A DNA stretch of 64,000 bases from Karalla daura. Its lineage: Eukaryota > Chordata > Actinopteri > Chaetodontiformes > Leiognathidae. The notes beneath the pieces are model-generated. The model was given only the letters and a program-made list of their open reading frames with translations. It was not told the origin of the DNA and did not search any database. The position numbers and the translations under genes are program-made. This document shows, in pieces, positions 44,501 to 57,420 of the stretch (positions are counted from its first letter, which is position 1; every line of letters starts with the position of its first letter). The stretch covers positions 13,155,693 through 13,219,692 of the forward strand of contig CM055207.1 of NCBI GenBank assembly GCA_029224185.1. Direction: 5' to 3'.

Positions 44501-45329
44501 TTTCTTGAAGCTGTATAAATTGTACTCTGAACAATCAATCTACGTCACAAAAGAGACCATAGTGTACGATACGTTCTTCTCTACACTCTTCACTGAGTGC
44601 AGTTGTGTAGGTAAAAGTAAAGAGTTGAAGGAGAGGTTGTTGGAGGGGACAGAGCAGGAGGAGATGGATAAACAAGAACAGGGGCCGTGGGAGTAGGGTG
44701 TACCTGTGCTCCTCCACGGTGTTTCTCTTGGCTGTGTCCCAGTCTGGCAGCGTGCTGGCACACAGCATGATCATGGAAACGATCACAAATATCACAGAGA
44801 TCGAAGCCAGGAGCTGCGCGCCGAGCGAGGAGTTGGGCTCCTCGAAGGCTTTGCGCATCTTCTCCAGCCACTTGGCGCGTCCCGAGAGCGCAGTCCTCGG
44901 CTCGCCGGGTTCAGTGTGCGGCTCGTCCACTCCGGACAACCTGAGGTCCTCCTCGGACAACGTGTCCAGTCCGATCTCGGACATCCTGTCGTCCAGGCGC
45001 TTCTGGCAGCAGGAGTCCAGATGCGCGCTCTCCAGCCCCCAGTACAGCATCTCGGTGTAGAAGGAGAGCTCGCACACGCCGGGCACGAAGCGCAGTTTCC
45101 CGGAGCGCACGTACAGCATGATGAAGACGAACGCCTGCGCGTGTCGGTCGAAGAAGAACTCGTTGCGGTCCCGGTCGTAGTCGTCGCACAGTTCTAGTAC
45201 CTCCTTCTCCGAGGCGCAGGCATGCAGCCGGCTGACGCGGCGCAGAGGGAAATCCCGGATCACCTCCCGGGTGAAGGCGTAGCGGGTTCCCCCCACGTTG
45301 AGCACGCAGATGCTCTTCCCGAACTTCAT
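41523..45329 (-). CDS. kcng3: KCNG3 (Kv6.3/Kv10.1), voltage-gated K+ channel modifier subunit (complete)
   Basis: KCNG3 is an electrically silent Kv subunit that co-assembles with Kv2 channels at the plasma membrane and alters gating. Exons in transcript order: 45329-44704 and 42168-41523. Total 1272 nt, 423 residues (human 436). The intron phase 2 junction joins EEH-R-IVEAVCIGWF. T1 tetramerisation domain about 5-110 (VLNVGGTRY, DFPLRRVSRL, FFFDRHAQAF). S1 about 171-192. S2 near 210-230. S3 about 240-260. S4 with Arg/Lys repeats (RVLRMMRVFWLMKLARHF, about 276-293). Pore helix and filter TTVGYGD at 359-365. S6 about 377-398 contains a single proline (LALPITF) instead of the PxP bend of conducting Kv channels, as expected for a silent subunit. 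The gene is divergent from MTA3. Confidence 0.96.
42169..44703. other. KCNG3 intron 1
   Basis: The 2.5-kb single intron contains no exon-like block. The second member of the diverged repeat pair lies at 43375-43900. The stretch 44090-44290 is moderately GC-rich with no recognised motif. Confidence 0.5.
43375..43900. mobile_element. member 2 of the diverged dispersed repeat pair
   Basis: Colinear with 40940-41480 as described for that copy. Its minus-strand and plus-strand frames are broken, so no transposase can be read. Confidence 0.5.
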
Positions 45330-46990
<1,661 letters not shown>

Positions 46991-47006
46991 AAAGGTTATT
47001 GACGCT

Positions 47007-47062
47007 TATAAAGCTGTGTGTGTGTGTGCGCGCGCGCGCGTGCGCACACGTGCATGTGCGCG
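47007..47062 (+). promoter_or_regulatory. MTA3 TATA box followed by alternating pyrimidine-purine tract
   Basis: TATAAA at 47007-47012 is followed at 47015-47062 by 48 bases with no break in pyrimidine-purine alternation: (TG)7, (CG)6, then mixed steps including an E-box CACGTG at 47047-47052. The MTA3 ATG is 312 bases further on. Such tracts favour left-handed (Z) DNA; a role here is inference. Confidence 0.6.
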
Positions 47063-47373
47063 GCCCCTCTCTACGTCACCAGTGCGAGGTTTTTCGTGTT
47101 GCTCCGACTTCTCTTTGGCTGCCGTGAGTGAGTTTCACTGTATTGTAAAGAGAAGCGAGAATCGTAGGAGGAGGAGGAGGGGGAGGAGAGGGGGGTCGAT
47201 CCGACAAAAAAAAAAAAAAAATCTCCCGATCATCGGGCACGCATCCGGACTCTCGGCGATCATAATTGATCGCACCTTATCCCCCCTTTTTAAGAATCCT
47301 TTAAGACTTTTATTATTTTTATTAATTTATTCTATTCCTCTTAGTTTATGGTTTACACTCCGGGAGGGCAGAA

Positions 47374-50300
47374 ATGGCGGCCAACATGTACCGGGTCGGA
47401 GGTATGTATGTCAATGTGGATCTTTTTATCTGTATCAAACAGCAGCCCCCTGCCAGTTTAGCATCTCCCTGGGCTCTGGGCGAGGATCTTGTTCACGGTT
47501 TTACGTTTTTTACGTGAGATACCGCCGTGGTCGCCTGGCAGAGTTTGCCGAGTTGGATCCGGAAGGTGATAATTTCTAAATATTTGGGATTCAAAATGGG
47601 TCAGGCCTCGTTTCTGTCGTGGCCACAGCAGCTAGCCGCCAGGTTGCTACCCAGCTCTGCTAGCTCTCAATGTAAACATTTTTAACTCGTCGGCTCCGCT
47701 CGGCTTCATTGCCCCGCGCCTACCGGAGGCTGACACGCCGGGCTCGTGTTTTTAGAAAAGGTGGATAAAACGCTACCAGAGGCTGCGAGTGAGGCTGCCT
47801 TTGTATTTGCCTCTTCTGGCATGCAGCCATTAGTACGAGTCCTTATTTAGCTAACGTTAGCACCACCGATGGCCCCCTCTCATTAGCATTATTGCAGCCG
47901 TGGAGCTCGATTTACCACATGCGACAATGCTCCAAGAGCAGCCCCGGCGACACATATTGCTCCGGTGTTCGCCTAAAAGAGTAATTAATTATCAAATTGG
48001 CTCCAGAGGGGGAGCTAGCTCGTTAGCGGTCTCCAGGAATTCACCATTAAATTACAGTGTGGATTCATGGCGTCGTTGCGTCAGGTTGGATTAAACCTTG
48101 CACCTACAGCCATGCTCCACGTCCAGCCATGTTTGACACCCGATCATCACAAACAATACGCATCTGTGCCCGGCTGATAATGTAGGCGACACTATCAGCT
48201 CAGGTGGTGTTTATTAGCTCGTTGTCCCCCATATGGTTGACCTCGGCTTCAGTCCTCCCATCTGTCTGCATGTGTATGTGTGTGGTGTTTGAAAACCTGT
48301 TGATGGAGATCCCTATATGTGAGGAGGGTCCCTGTCTCAACCCCCCCAAAAGATGCGAGTTTGTCACGTTTACAGGGCTGTAACTTTAGGGACACTCATA
48401 TTTTGTGAAAGACATCCCTCCATTACCCATCCATTACCTTTACCCCCAGTGGGGTCTGATGGAGCCAGTTCACTTAGGGTGAAGGCAAGGAAAACACACT
48501 GGACAGGTCACCAGTCCATCTCAGGACACGTACACACCATTCACACTCACAGCTAGGGTCAGTTTAGGGTCTCCTATGTGGGATGGAAGCCAAGAAGACA
48601 TGGCGAGAACATGCCAAGTCCACGTAACAAACACCGTTGTTATAATCAAGGATCAAACTGTGTTGATGTGCCATATCTAGATGACATCCAACATCCATTC
48701 ATTATCTTAACCCTAACCCGATCGTGTCACACGCTCCATTATTTGGGAGGAAGATATTTGGTTGTCATACCAAGAATAAGGATGGGGCTGTTTTGGCAGA
48801 GGAAAAGTGAGAGGGTCCTCAGGGATTTTGCATGGTTCCATTGAAATGATGATAAAACGGTGAGGTAGAGGACTGTGGTGGTATCTGGAGAGAGCGCCCT
48901 CATGCAAGCATGTGAACTTTACATAGTGGGGACTTTCTTGCAACGAGGCGTCGTCACTATTCACCAACCCACTGACTTTGCTCTCTTTGCTCCTGTAGCC
49001 CTCCACTGGAGTGTTTATACGTCCAGTCTAAGCACTCAGAGTGTTCCTGACAGCCCTTGAAGGCAGCATTTTCTGTGGAACTCAAGTTTAGCAAAGTTAT
49101 TGTGTATTCAGCTCAGCCAGGTCTGGATTTTTGGATGTTTATGCTGTTTTTTTTTGTTTTTTTTGTTGATGCGCAGTGGAAAATTACGATTTAAACATAT
49201 GCCTGTCCTCGATTTATTTAGCTTTCAGGATCATAACAGTGTGGTGGCTGCCTGACGGGCTAGGAAAAACCTTTTAGTGCACGTATAATTTCCTTTTGCT
49301 TTCACCTGTTTGATATTATCTGTGCTGCTTGCTCATTACATTGAGCGTTTACTACATCTGCCCTTTCCCTCGTCGCTTAAACGTAGTCACAGTGTTCCTC
49401 CCATTTTGTCACAGACACACACTCTCCCAGGGCTGGTTCCACCACAGCAGCGATATGGTTGGTCTAATGAGGCTGCGCCTATGCTACATTTACCATTCCT
49501 TAACAGTTTAGAGGCGGACTGTGGTGGGAACATGCGCGTGATCTCCCTCCGGCCACTTCGCTAGGTGCCCTCATATTAAAACGCTGAGGCCGTGATTGTC
49601 CCCTAATTGCTGGGTGTTTGTGTTTTCTGTCGCAGATTACGTATTTTTTGAGAACTCCTCCAGTAACCCCTACCTGATCCGCCGGATAGAAGAACTCAAC
49701 AAGGTAACGTGCTGTTTGCGTGGCGTTTTTTTTCTTTCCTTTCTTCCCCCCTCTTTGTTTATTCCTTTTTATGCCCCGGGGCGAATAGTCAGGATTCCTC
49801 CCCATTTCTGTCCCCACCCTCTCTTTGTAATGCTCTGTGTGTGTGTGTGTGTGTGTGCAATTTGCGACTAGAAGGGTTCGCAGTGTGATGGAGCGTGACA
49901 GGTGTTCCACAGTCTCCCGGCCGCCTTTGATATGGAAGGACACACCTGTCGGGGGGTGCGTGCGTGCGTGGGCAGGGCACATCATCGTGACGAAGAGCTC
50001 AGGTCGCACCCGATCGGCTCTCGGAGGCAAAGGCTGTCCGTGCCTTTCCTTCTTTTGTTCGCTCCCGTTGCGTGTTTCTGTTCTCGTGCGTCCCCCCCGC
50101 AGCTTTGCCAGTTAACCGACCGAAGCCGACGGGTACAGAGAAGTCGGTCCCGTGAAGATCCTGTCGTTTGGAGCCCGGACCGAAAACCTCCGAGGCTGTA
50201 GATGATGAAATGTAGATCGGAGACGTCGTGATTGGCGCGAACGATAACCGGGCAGGACGAGATGACTCTCCGCTAACGTGACGCAACGCAGAACGCTCGG

Positions 50301-50387
50301 CCTGCAACAGACGCCGACTCGTGAGGCGAAGTTGGAAAAGCACTCCTACTGCAACTACTTTGCCACCCCCCCCCCACCCCCACCCCT

Positions 50388-50426
<39 letters not shown>

Positions 50427-53400
50427 CACGTCCATCCACCGGCAGTCTGTCACACACCGTTTAATAGTAGCGTGGAGTCTTTAAGCCTGTCGGCCTAATT
50501 ACACGGCAGCGCGATCAATCAATCATCTGATCAAAAGCACCACCGCTGCCCCGGTCAGCCTGTCATAGCAGGCGCGTTTGACGAGCGTACAGAAAGGGTG
50601 GGGGGGGGGGGGGGTGGGGGGGGGTGGGGGGGGGGGGGGGGGACGCAGGTCTCCCGGGAAATTACAGGGGTTTGCTGCGGGGAGGTGTTGCCACTTCTTT
50701 CAGTCAACCTGGATCCCTGTGCTCTCTCTTTCTCTCTATCTCTCTCTCTCTCTCTGCACCCTGTTGTTTTTCCAGACGGCCAGTGGGAATGTGGAGGCCA
50801 AGGTGGTCTGCTTCTACAGGAGGAGAGACATCTCCCACAGTCTCATCCAGCTCGCAGACAAGCATGCAAGTGAGTAGGGAGCTCGTGTGGCACGTGCGGG
50901 CTTCTTCAGAGGTCTCCCTTTCAGAGCAAGAGCAGAGAGAGCGATCTCCGCACATCTGTCTGTTGGTGCCAACATCAAATAGTCCATCAATGGACCATTT
51001 GCATCAATTTTGAGTTTTTCCAAAAGTTTTTCCAAAAATGGATGAATTTGAAGTGTTTGCAAGACAAAATATAGAATTTGAACGTTCTGTAGTCCAGAAA
51101 ATCTCAATTCGAGGGCAAAATATCCGAAGCCGATTCGTCCATTAATTATCGTACCTGCTTTGTACCCAGTGGTGATGTCAGTGGGAGTTCATCCCGGACA
51201 GGTCTCGAGTCCATCACAGGACGGACTCGCACGCAATTCACCCTTACGCGCTCCTAGGGGCAATTTAGAGTCTTCGATCAGCGCGAACCTGCAGGTCCTT
51301 TTGGAGAGAAACGTCAGAAAGAAAGCCAGAGAAAGCCTACACAGACAGCGAGAGGCGCCCCATTTAATTCACTTCTATGGGGAAAAAAAGATCACCTGTA
51401 GATGTAGAGAAAGGACATTATAGTGCCCATTTGGGACTATATGGTTGTCAGGTGCATTAGTGTTTCCAGGCATTCTCAGGGAAAAAAGCATCATTATTGG
51501 TTTTCCGTTGACTGCCTGTCAGGCAGGCCCAGGTCCCCCCCGCTGTGCTCCACTTAGCATGTCTCGGGCGCGTTGTAACGTTTACCTTCAATATGTTATT
51601 TTCCTCCCGCCGGCCGCGGCTCCTCAGCCCGGCCGCTCGGCCCGATAAACACACGCTCCGGCGCTATTCACGCCTCGATCTCCTCTTTCATCTCACAATA
51701 ACCCGGAGCGAGGAGGAGGAAGACTGACGGACAGAAATGAAAAGAAAAGACAAGAAAAGACGGGGTGTTGTTACCTCGACGACACCCGTTCGGCGCGGGA
51801 TGAAACAACTTGGAAAAGGGAAAAAGGAGACGGCCCTCCATGGAAGCCAGGCCGGCTGGGAGGAGGACGGCAGAGATGCCGGAGTGGAGGGGACTGAGTG
51901 GGACGGGAATGCGTTGTGGTGGGGGAACCGGTTTGGCCGGGTCGACTCTGTCAACATGAAGCGGCCGTTAGTGCGAAAACAAACACGGCGTGCAGGGGCT
52001 CACGCTTACATCACGCCGCGGTCGTCTGAGGCCTCCTCCCCGGGCAACAGGACCCGGCTGTTGCGACTGGCGTGGGCTTCCAACGGGACCGCCGGCATGG
52101 CGGGGTGGTCCCGGTGTCCCGAGGGAGCAGCGTTTGCATGCGTTTTGCGTCCGCTGTTTCAATAGTGGCGGCCCAGGATCAAACGGCTCTCCACTAGAGC
52201 CAGCGGCTCGGGACCAAGTCCGCCCACCACCACTTTGCCCGCCCCCCACCCACCAAAAATACAAAACAAAACAAAAAGAAAACAAGCCGATTCTGTGTCC
52301 AGCCTATCCCGACTAACATCGAGCCTAGATCCATCTTGCCCGGGTTCCTGTTGCCGCCGCATCGCCCACATGACAGACGCGAGGCTGGAATTGCGTTTCT
52401 GCCGCCCCGAAGCATCAGAAGACGAGTTTTTGGGCGATAGCCCCAACAAAGCCCGTAACGGCTCGCCTGCCCGTCCGCTAACGAACGAGAGTGAGACGTG
52501 AGGTGAAGAGCTTTAAACTGGCAGCACGTCGCCTACCAACCCCGCTGCCAAAATCAGACCTGAGGTTCTCCTCCAGGCTGATTGCCGGTGAGGAGGGTGA
52601 GGAGGGGGGGTGGGGGTACTTACAGTTCCCATTAGCCGCGTTTCTTTTCTTTTTTCTTTTTTCAACGGCGCAATTACAGCTCCGACGCTTCAAAGCGGAG
52701 CGCATGAGAAAACGGCGAGGCCGGCTGTCTGTTTTGAGGAACGAGCGGCGGCGTGACGCTCTGGAGCGGTTGGGAACGGAGAGCTGAGCTGAAAGAAATC
52801 CGAGCTCTTACGGCGCCGAGCCGAGACGCAGGGGTCAGGTTGGCTCAGTGACGAGGTGCTTCACAGGGGAGGGGGGGCGGGGGGGCGGCTATCCCGGGCC
52901 GAGAGGCGGCGTGCCTCTTTAAACCTCTGCTTTCACCCTGGGGGGGGGGAAATTGTATCATAATAACCGATTATTTAATAAACATCTGCTCAGTCGGCCA
53001 ATCCTAGCGGGATGTGGTCGTATGTGTGTGGAAATGTCCAGACCGGTAGCAGATTCAGCAAAATGGCCGGCGCATGAGGACGTTGCCCAACATGAGCACG
53101 AACCACTGTCGTAACAACAGGCAGTCACTACAATCGATGGAGTAGCGTAATGTGGCTAGCCACGGCTTAAAATTACTTTACAAGAACTAGCGTAGCTAGT
53201 AGCGTAGCGTAGCGTGGCTAGCAGCCAGCGATGGAGCCAGTCATTGAGAGAAGTGTCTGAACGGGGCCAGTCTGAACCGTCCCTCGGCTCGTTCTCGTCA
53301 TTTTTGTCCTGACCTGTTTCTAACATCCCCCCCCCCCCCCCCCTCCCCCTCCCCCTCCTCATCTGCGTCTGCCACCTGCAGAGGAGCTGGAGGAGGAGAA

Positions 53401-56400
53401 GGAGAGCCCGACAGAGACCGAGCTGACGGAAAAACAGAAACACCAGCTCCGCCACCGAGAGCTCTTCCTCTCCCGGCAGTACGAGAGCCTACCCGCCACG
53501 CACATCAGGTACCCAGCGCGCACGAGTCCCCGCCTCACCTCACCCCCGCCGTCTCCTCCCGTGTGTTTCACGCCTCGTCTCTCCCTGTTAGGGGCAAGTG
53601 CAGCGTCGCATTGTTGAACGAGACCGAAGCTGTTCTCTCCTATCTCGACAAAGAGGTGAGTCAGGAAACCCGGGTTGTTTTTTGTTCTTTTTTGACGGTT
53701 TCTCGAGGACCATGGACAAAAACCTCGCTGTCAGTCACCCTGTCACGTGCTCCTTTTGTCGGCTTGTCAGTCTGTCGGTGAAACGGAGCAGCGCGTGGGT
53801 AACGCGCAGTAGTACGCTCAGTGTTACTCGCTCCGTCCAACTCGCAAGCCAGAGCCGTGACATTAATCATCACATCTGCGATTCATCCGTCGTCACAACA
53901 GCTGCTCATTCTCCGGTCGTTGCACTCATCTCGTTCATTTGCTCCTCAGCTCTAGAAAAGTGTGAGCGAGGGTCTATTTTATGGTGCGTTCCACTATAAA
54001 GTACAAGAATCCGAAGCTCATGGTTCATATTTAGTATGTAATGCAGTAGAGGGTCCTTATAGTAGGTGGCCCTTGTTCGATCTGGACAGAAGAGTTGAGG
54101 CCTCCAGCTCAGCTCAGGTGTGTGACTGTGACAGGGCTCTGAACAGTCGCCGTCGCTCCCCCAGGACACGTTCTTCTACTCGCTGGTGTACGACCCCACG
54201 CAGAAGACCCTGCTGGCCGACAAGGGAGAGATCCGAGTGGGACCGCGCTTCCAGGCAGACGTACCTGAGATGCTACAAGAAGGTCAGTCGCCACGCGCTC
54301 TACTGTTGGGTGTGTTTACACCCCAACACACACACACACACGCACACACGCTGACGCGCATCTTCACAATAGTGAAGATGATGGCAGCTCTGTGTCTTTG
54401 TCCCAAGTGGAATAATCTCAAGAGGTTGAATGGTGATCGACAGTCCGTAATTACAGTTCATCCATGCTTGTCACAAACAATGAGTTGCGATCGAGACGAC
54501 GCGCTTCTCGGGGGTTTGCACAGCTCCGTAGAGGAGCCTGGCGTCTCGGTGTCAGTGGAAGTCCCGCGGATGGGATAGTGAAGAGTCTGTTAAAGCCGTT
54601 GGCTAAATGTAGCGACGCGTGTGTGTGTGTGTGTTGGGTTCCGGCAGGCGAGGCAGACGACAGGGACCAGTCCAAGTTGGAGGAGAAGCTGTGGGATCCA
54701 GAGTGTCCACTCACCAACAAACAGATAGACCAATTCCTGGTGGTGGCACGGTAAGAGCTCCGTCCGTCCGTCCGTCCGTCCGTCGGTGCCGGGCCGTCTC
54801 GCCCGTGAGACGGCCGCGAGGGCCCGACCGCAGGCGCAGCGAGCCAGCGCTGTGCAGCGGACGTGCCCTAACCCGCGTGTCTGCGTGTTGGCCGGTGCTC
54901 TTCCAGGGCGGTCGGGACCTTCGCCCGGGCGCTGGACTGCAGCAGCTCAGTCAGACAGCCCAGCTTACACATGAGCGCGGCCGCAGCCTCGCGAGACATC
55001 ACACTGGTGAGCCGCACGCACACGCACACACACGCACACACACACACACACAATGTCTTTCCACTCTATGTGAATCCTGTAATTCCCAAGGTCGCCTCAT
55101 TAATGAGCCTCGGGGGGACGAATTCTTCATTAATACGCGTCTCCATTAGCTTCTTTATGTTGCATATTCATAAAGAAACTGGGTGTTCATTAAAGGACGA
55201 CCATGAATCGCCGTAAATGGAATTTCTTTTGGAGAGATTTAACTAACCCCCCCCCCCCCTCCATTCATACGATGAAATATGACCGAAAGCGTCCTGAACC
55301 GATCTAGCGGCGTGACGCCTTTTGTTTGTGTGTGTTCCCCCCGGGGCAGTTCCACGCCATGGACACGCTGCACCGCCACAACTACGACCTGTCCAGCGCG
55401 CTGAGCGTCCTGGTGCCGGCGGGCGGCCCGGTGCTCTGCCGGGACGAGATGGAGGAGTGGAGCGCCTCGGAGGCGGCCATGTTCGAGGAGGCCCTAGAAA
55501 AGTACGGCAAGGACTTCAACGACATCCGACAAGACTTCGTAAGTGGCCCCGGGCAGCGGAAGGTCGGGGGGGGGGGGAGGGGGGCGACGCGGCTTGTTTG
55601 CCCTCTCTCTGAGGATGGTGATGGTGATGATGGCGGCTGCAGGCGTGTTTACAGATGGTTTTCCGGCTTCGTGTCCTCAGTTCAGTGCAGTCTCGGGATG
55701 ACTCGGCCACCTTTTTAATGGCGCACAGCTGCGGGGTCCGAAAGCCAGAAAAAAAAGCTTTTCATTTAGCTCCGACTCCGAGCCTGACTGCGTCGCAGTC
55801 GGGATTCTGAAGACGCTTTCTGTCCGATTCATTTATTCATTTTTTGAGGCGTCCTCCTGCTCGGCGAAAACTTTTCACAGTGCAAATCGATCCTAATCTG
55901 CTTCACGCACGCACACACACATGCACACACACAGACACACACACACACATTGAGCAGAAAGATGAAATTACCAGGTTCTGCAGCCGTCCCTCAACCCCTA
56001 CAGGGGAAGACTATTGGATTGTTGTCGAACCCTCCTGCCCGCCACCTTCATCTACCTCCGTACAATAGAGGCAGGGCACGGCCGTGCGCGTCGGCGCCAG
56101 GTGCTCATGAATGCTTATTAAATGTGTGAATCACCGCGTGTGTGTGTGTGCGTGCGTGTGCGCGTCTTTGAGAGTACGTGCTTGTTTCCAGCTCGGAGCC
56201 GGGCAGAGCCAGCCGCTTTCAGCTTCTTTGGTCACGATGCCTCTCCCTCATGAATATGCATGAAGGCTTTCTCACCCAGATGGCAAGAACATGACATATT
56301 AATATCATTAATTTGCTCTCTCTCCCTCTCTCTCCCTCTCTCTCCCTCTCTCCGTGCGTCTGTCTTCACCCCCTGCCCCCCCCCCTCCCCTTTTTGTCTC

Positions 56401-57333
56401 TCCACCCCTCCCTCTAGCTGCCGTGGAAGTCTCTGACTAGTATCATAGAGTACTACTACATGTGGAAGACCACGGACAGATACGTGCAACAGGTGAGACC
56501 CGCTCAGTAAAACACAGAGTGATAGAACGGCTTATTGAATAATGGGTTGAAATGACCGAGGATGAGCTGGCTGGTAAGAGCACGTTTTAAGAGCCAAAAT
56601 AAACAGAAATGAGTTCAGACAATACACAGGTGACAATAGATTTGGGTAAAAACAGGGGGAAGGTATCTAAGGTTTAAAGAAGGTAAAGGACATTTGATAG
56701 GCAGTGTCAGAGCTGTCTCCCTCCCCACAGCTTCTCTATACATATTTAAGTCGAGACCTAATTTAGAAAGAGAAAAGAGTGAGTGGTTCTCCTCAGACCA
56801 AGTAAACAGACGCGTTTTTAAATTGGTGGAAGTGAAAGCTTAAAGTCCTGAAAAAGCAGCTCGTTTGGTTCATTTTTGAATAGGAACAGGAAGGTGGGCC
56901 TTTTTCAGGCTGTTTGGTAGCGGGCTCAGCAGAGTAGACGTCCGACTCATTTGACCTGTCTGTGTGTCTGTCCCCCGAGCAGAAGAGGCTGAAGGCAGCG
57001 GAGGCGGAGAGCAAACTGAAGCAGGTTTATATCCCCACGTAGTAAGTCCCTCCTCTGTCCACCTGAGCCGTGCCACACAGTCAGTCTGCTTCCATTCAGA
57101 GGGAGCCCCGGCTTTGGTTTAATGATCTCCCCTTCCTCCTCCTCCTCCTCCTCCTCCTCCTCCTCCTCATCCTCATCTCCCCCTCTGACAGTAATAAACC
57201 CAACCCCAACCAGATCTCAATGACCAACGGCAAGATGGCCACAGTGAACGGAGCGGGCCCCGGGGCCTACCACGCGGCAGGCGGGGGCCGAGCCTGCGAG
57301 AGCTGCTACAGTGAGTCGTGTGTGTGTGTGTGG

Positions 57334-57420
<87 letters not shown>

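Noticed and set aside
51737..52165. 142-codon plus-strand frame in MTA3 intron 3
   Set aside because: No recognisable motif. Overlapping frames of similar length exist on both strands, as expected in CpG-dense DNA.
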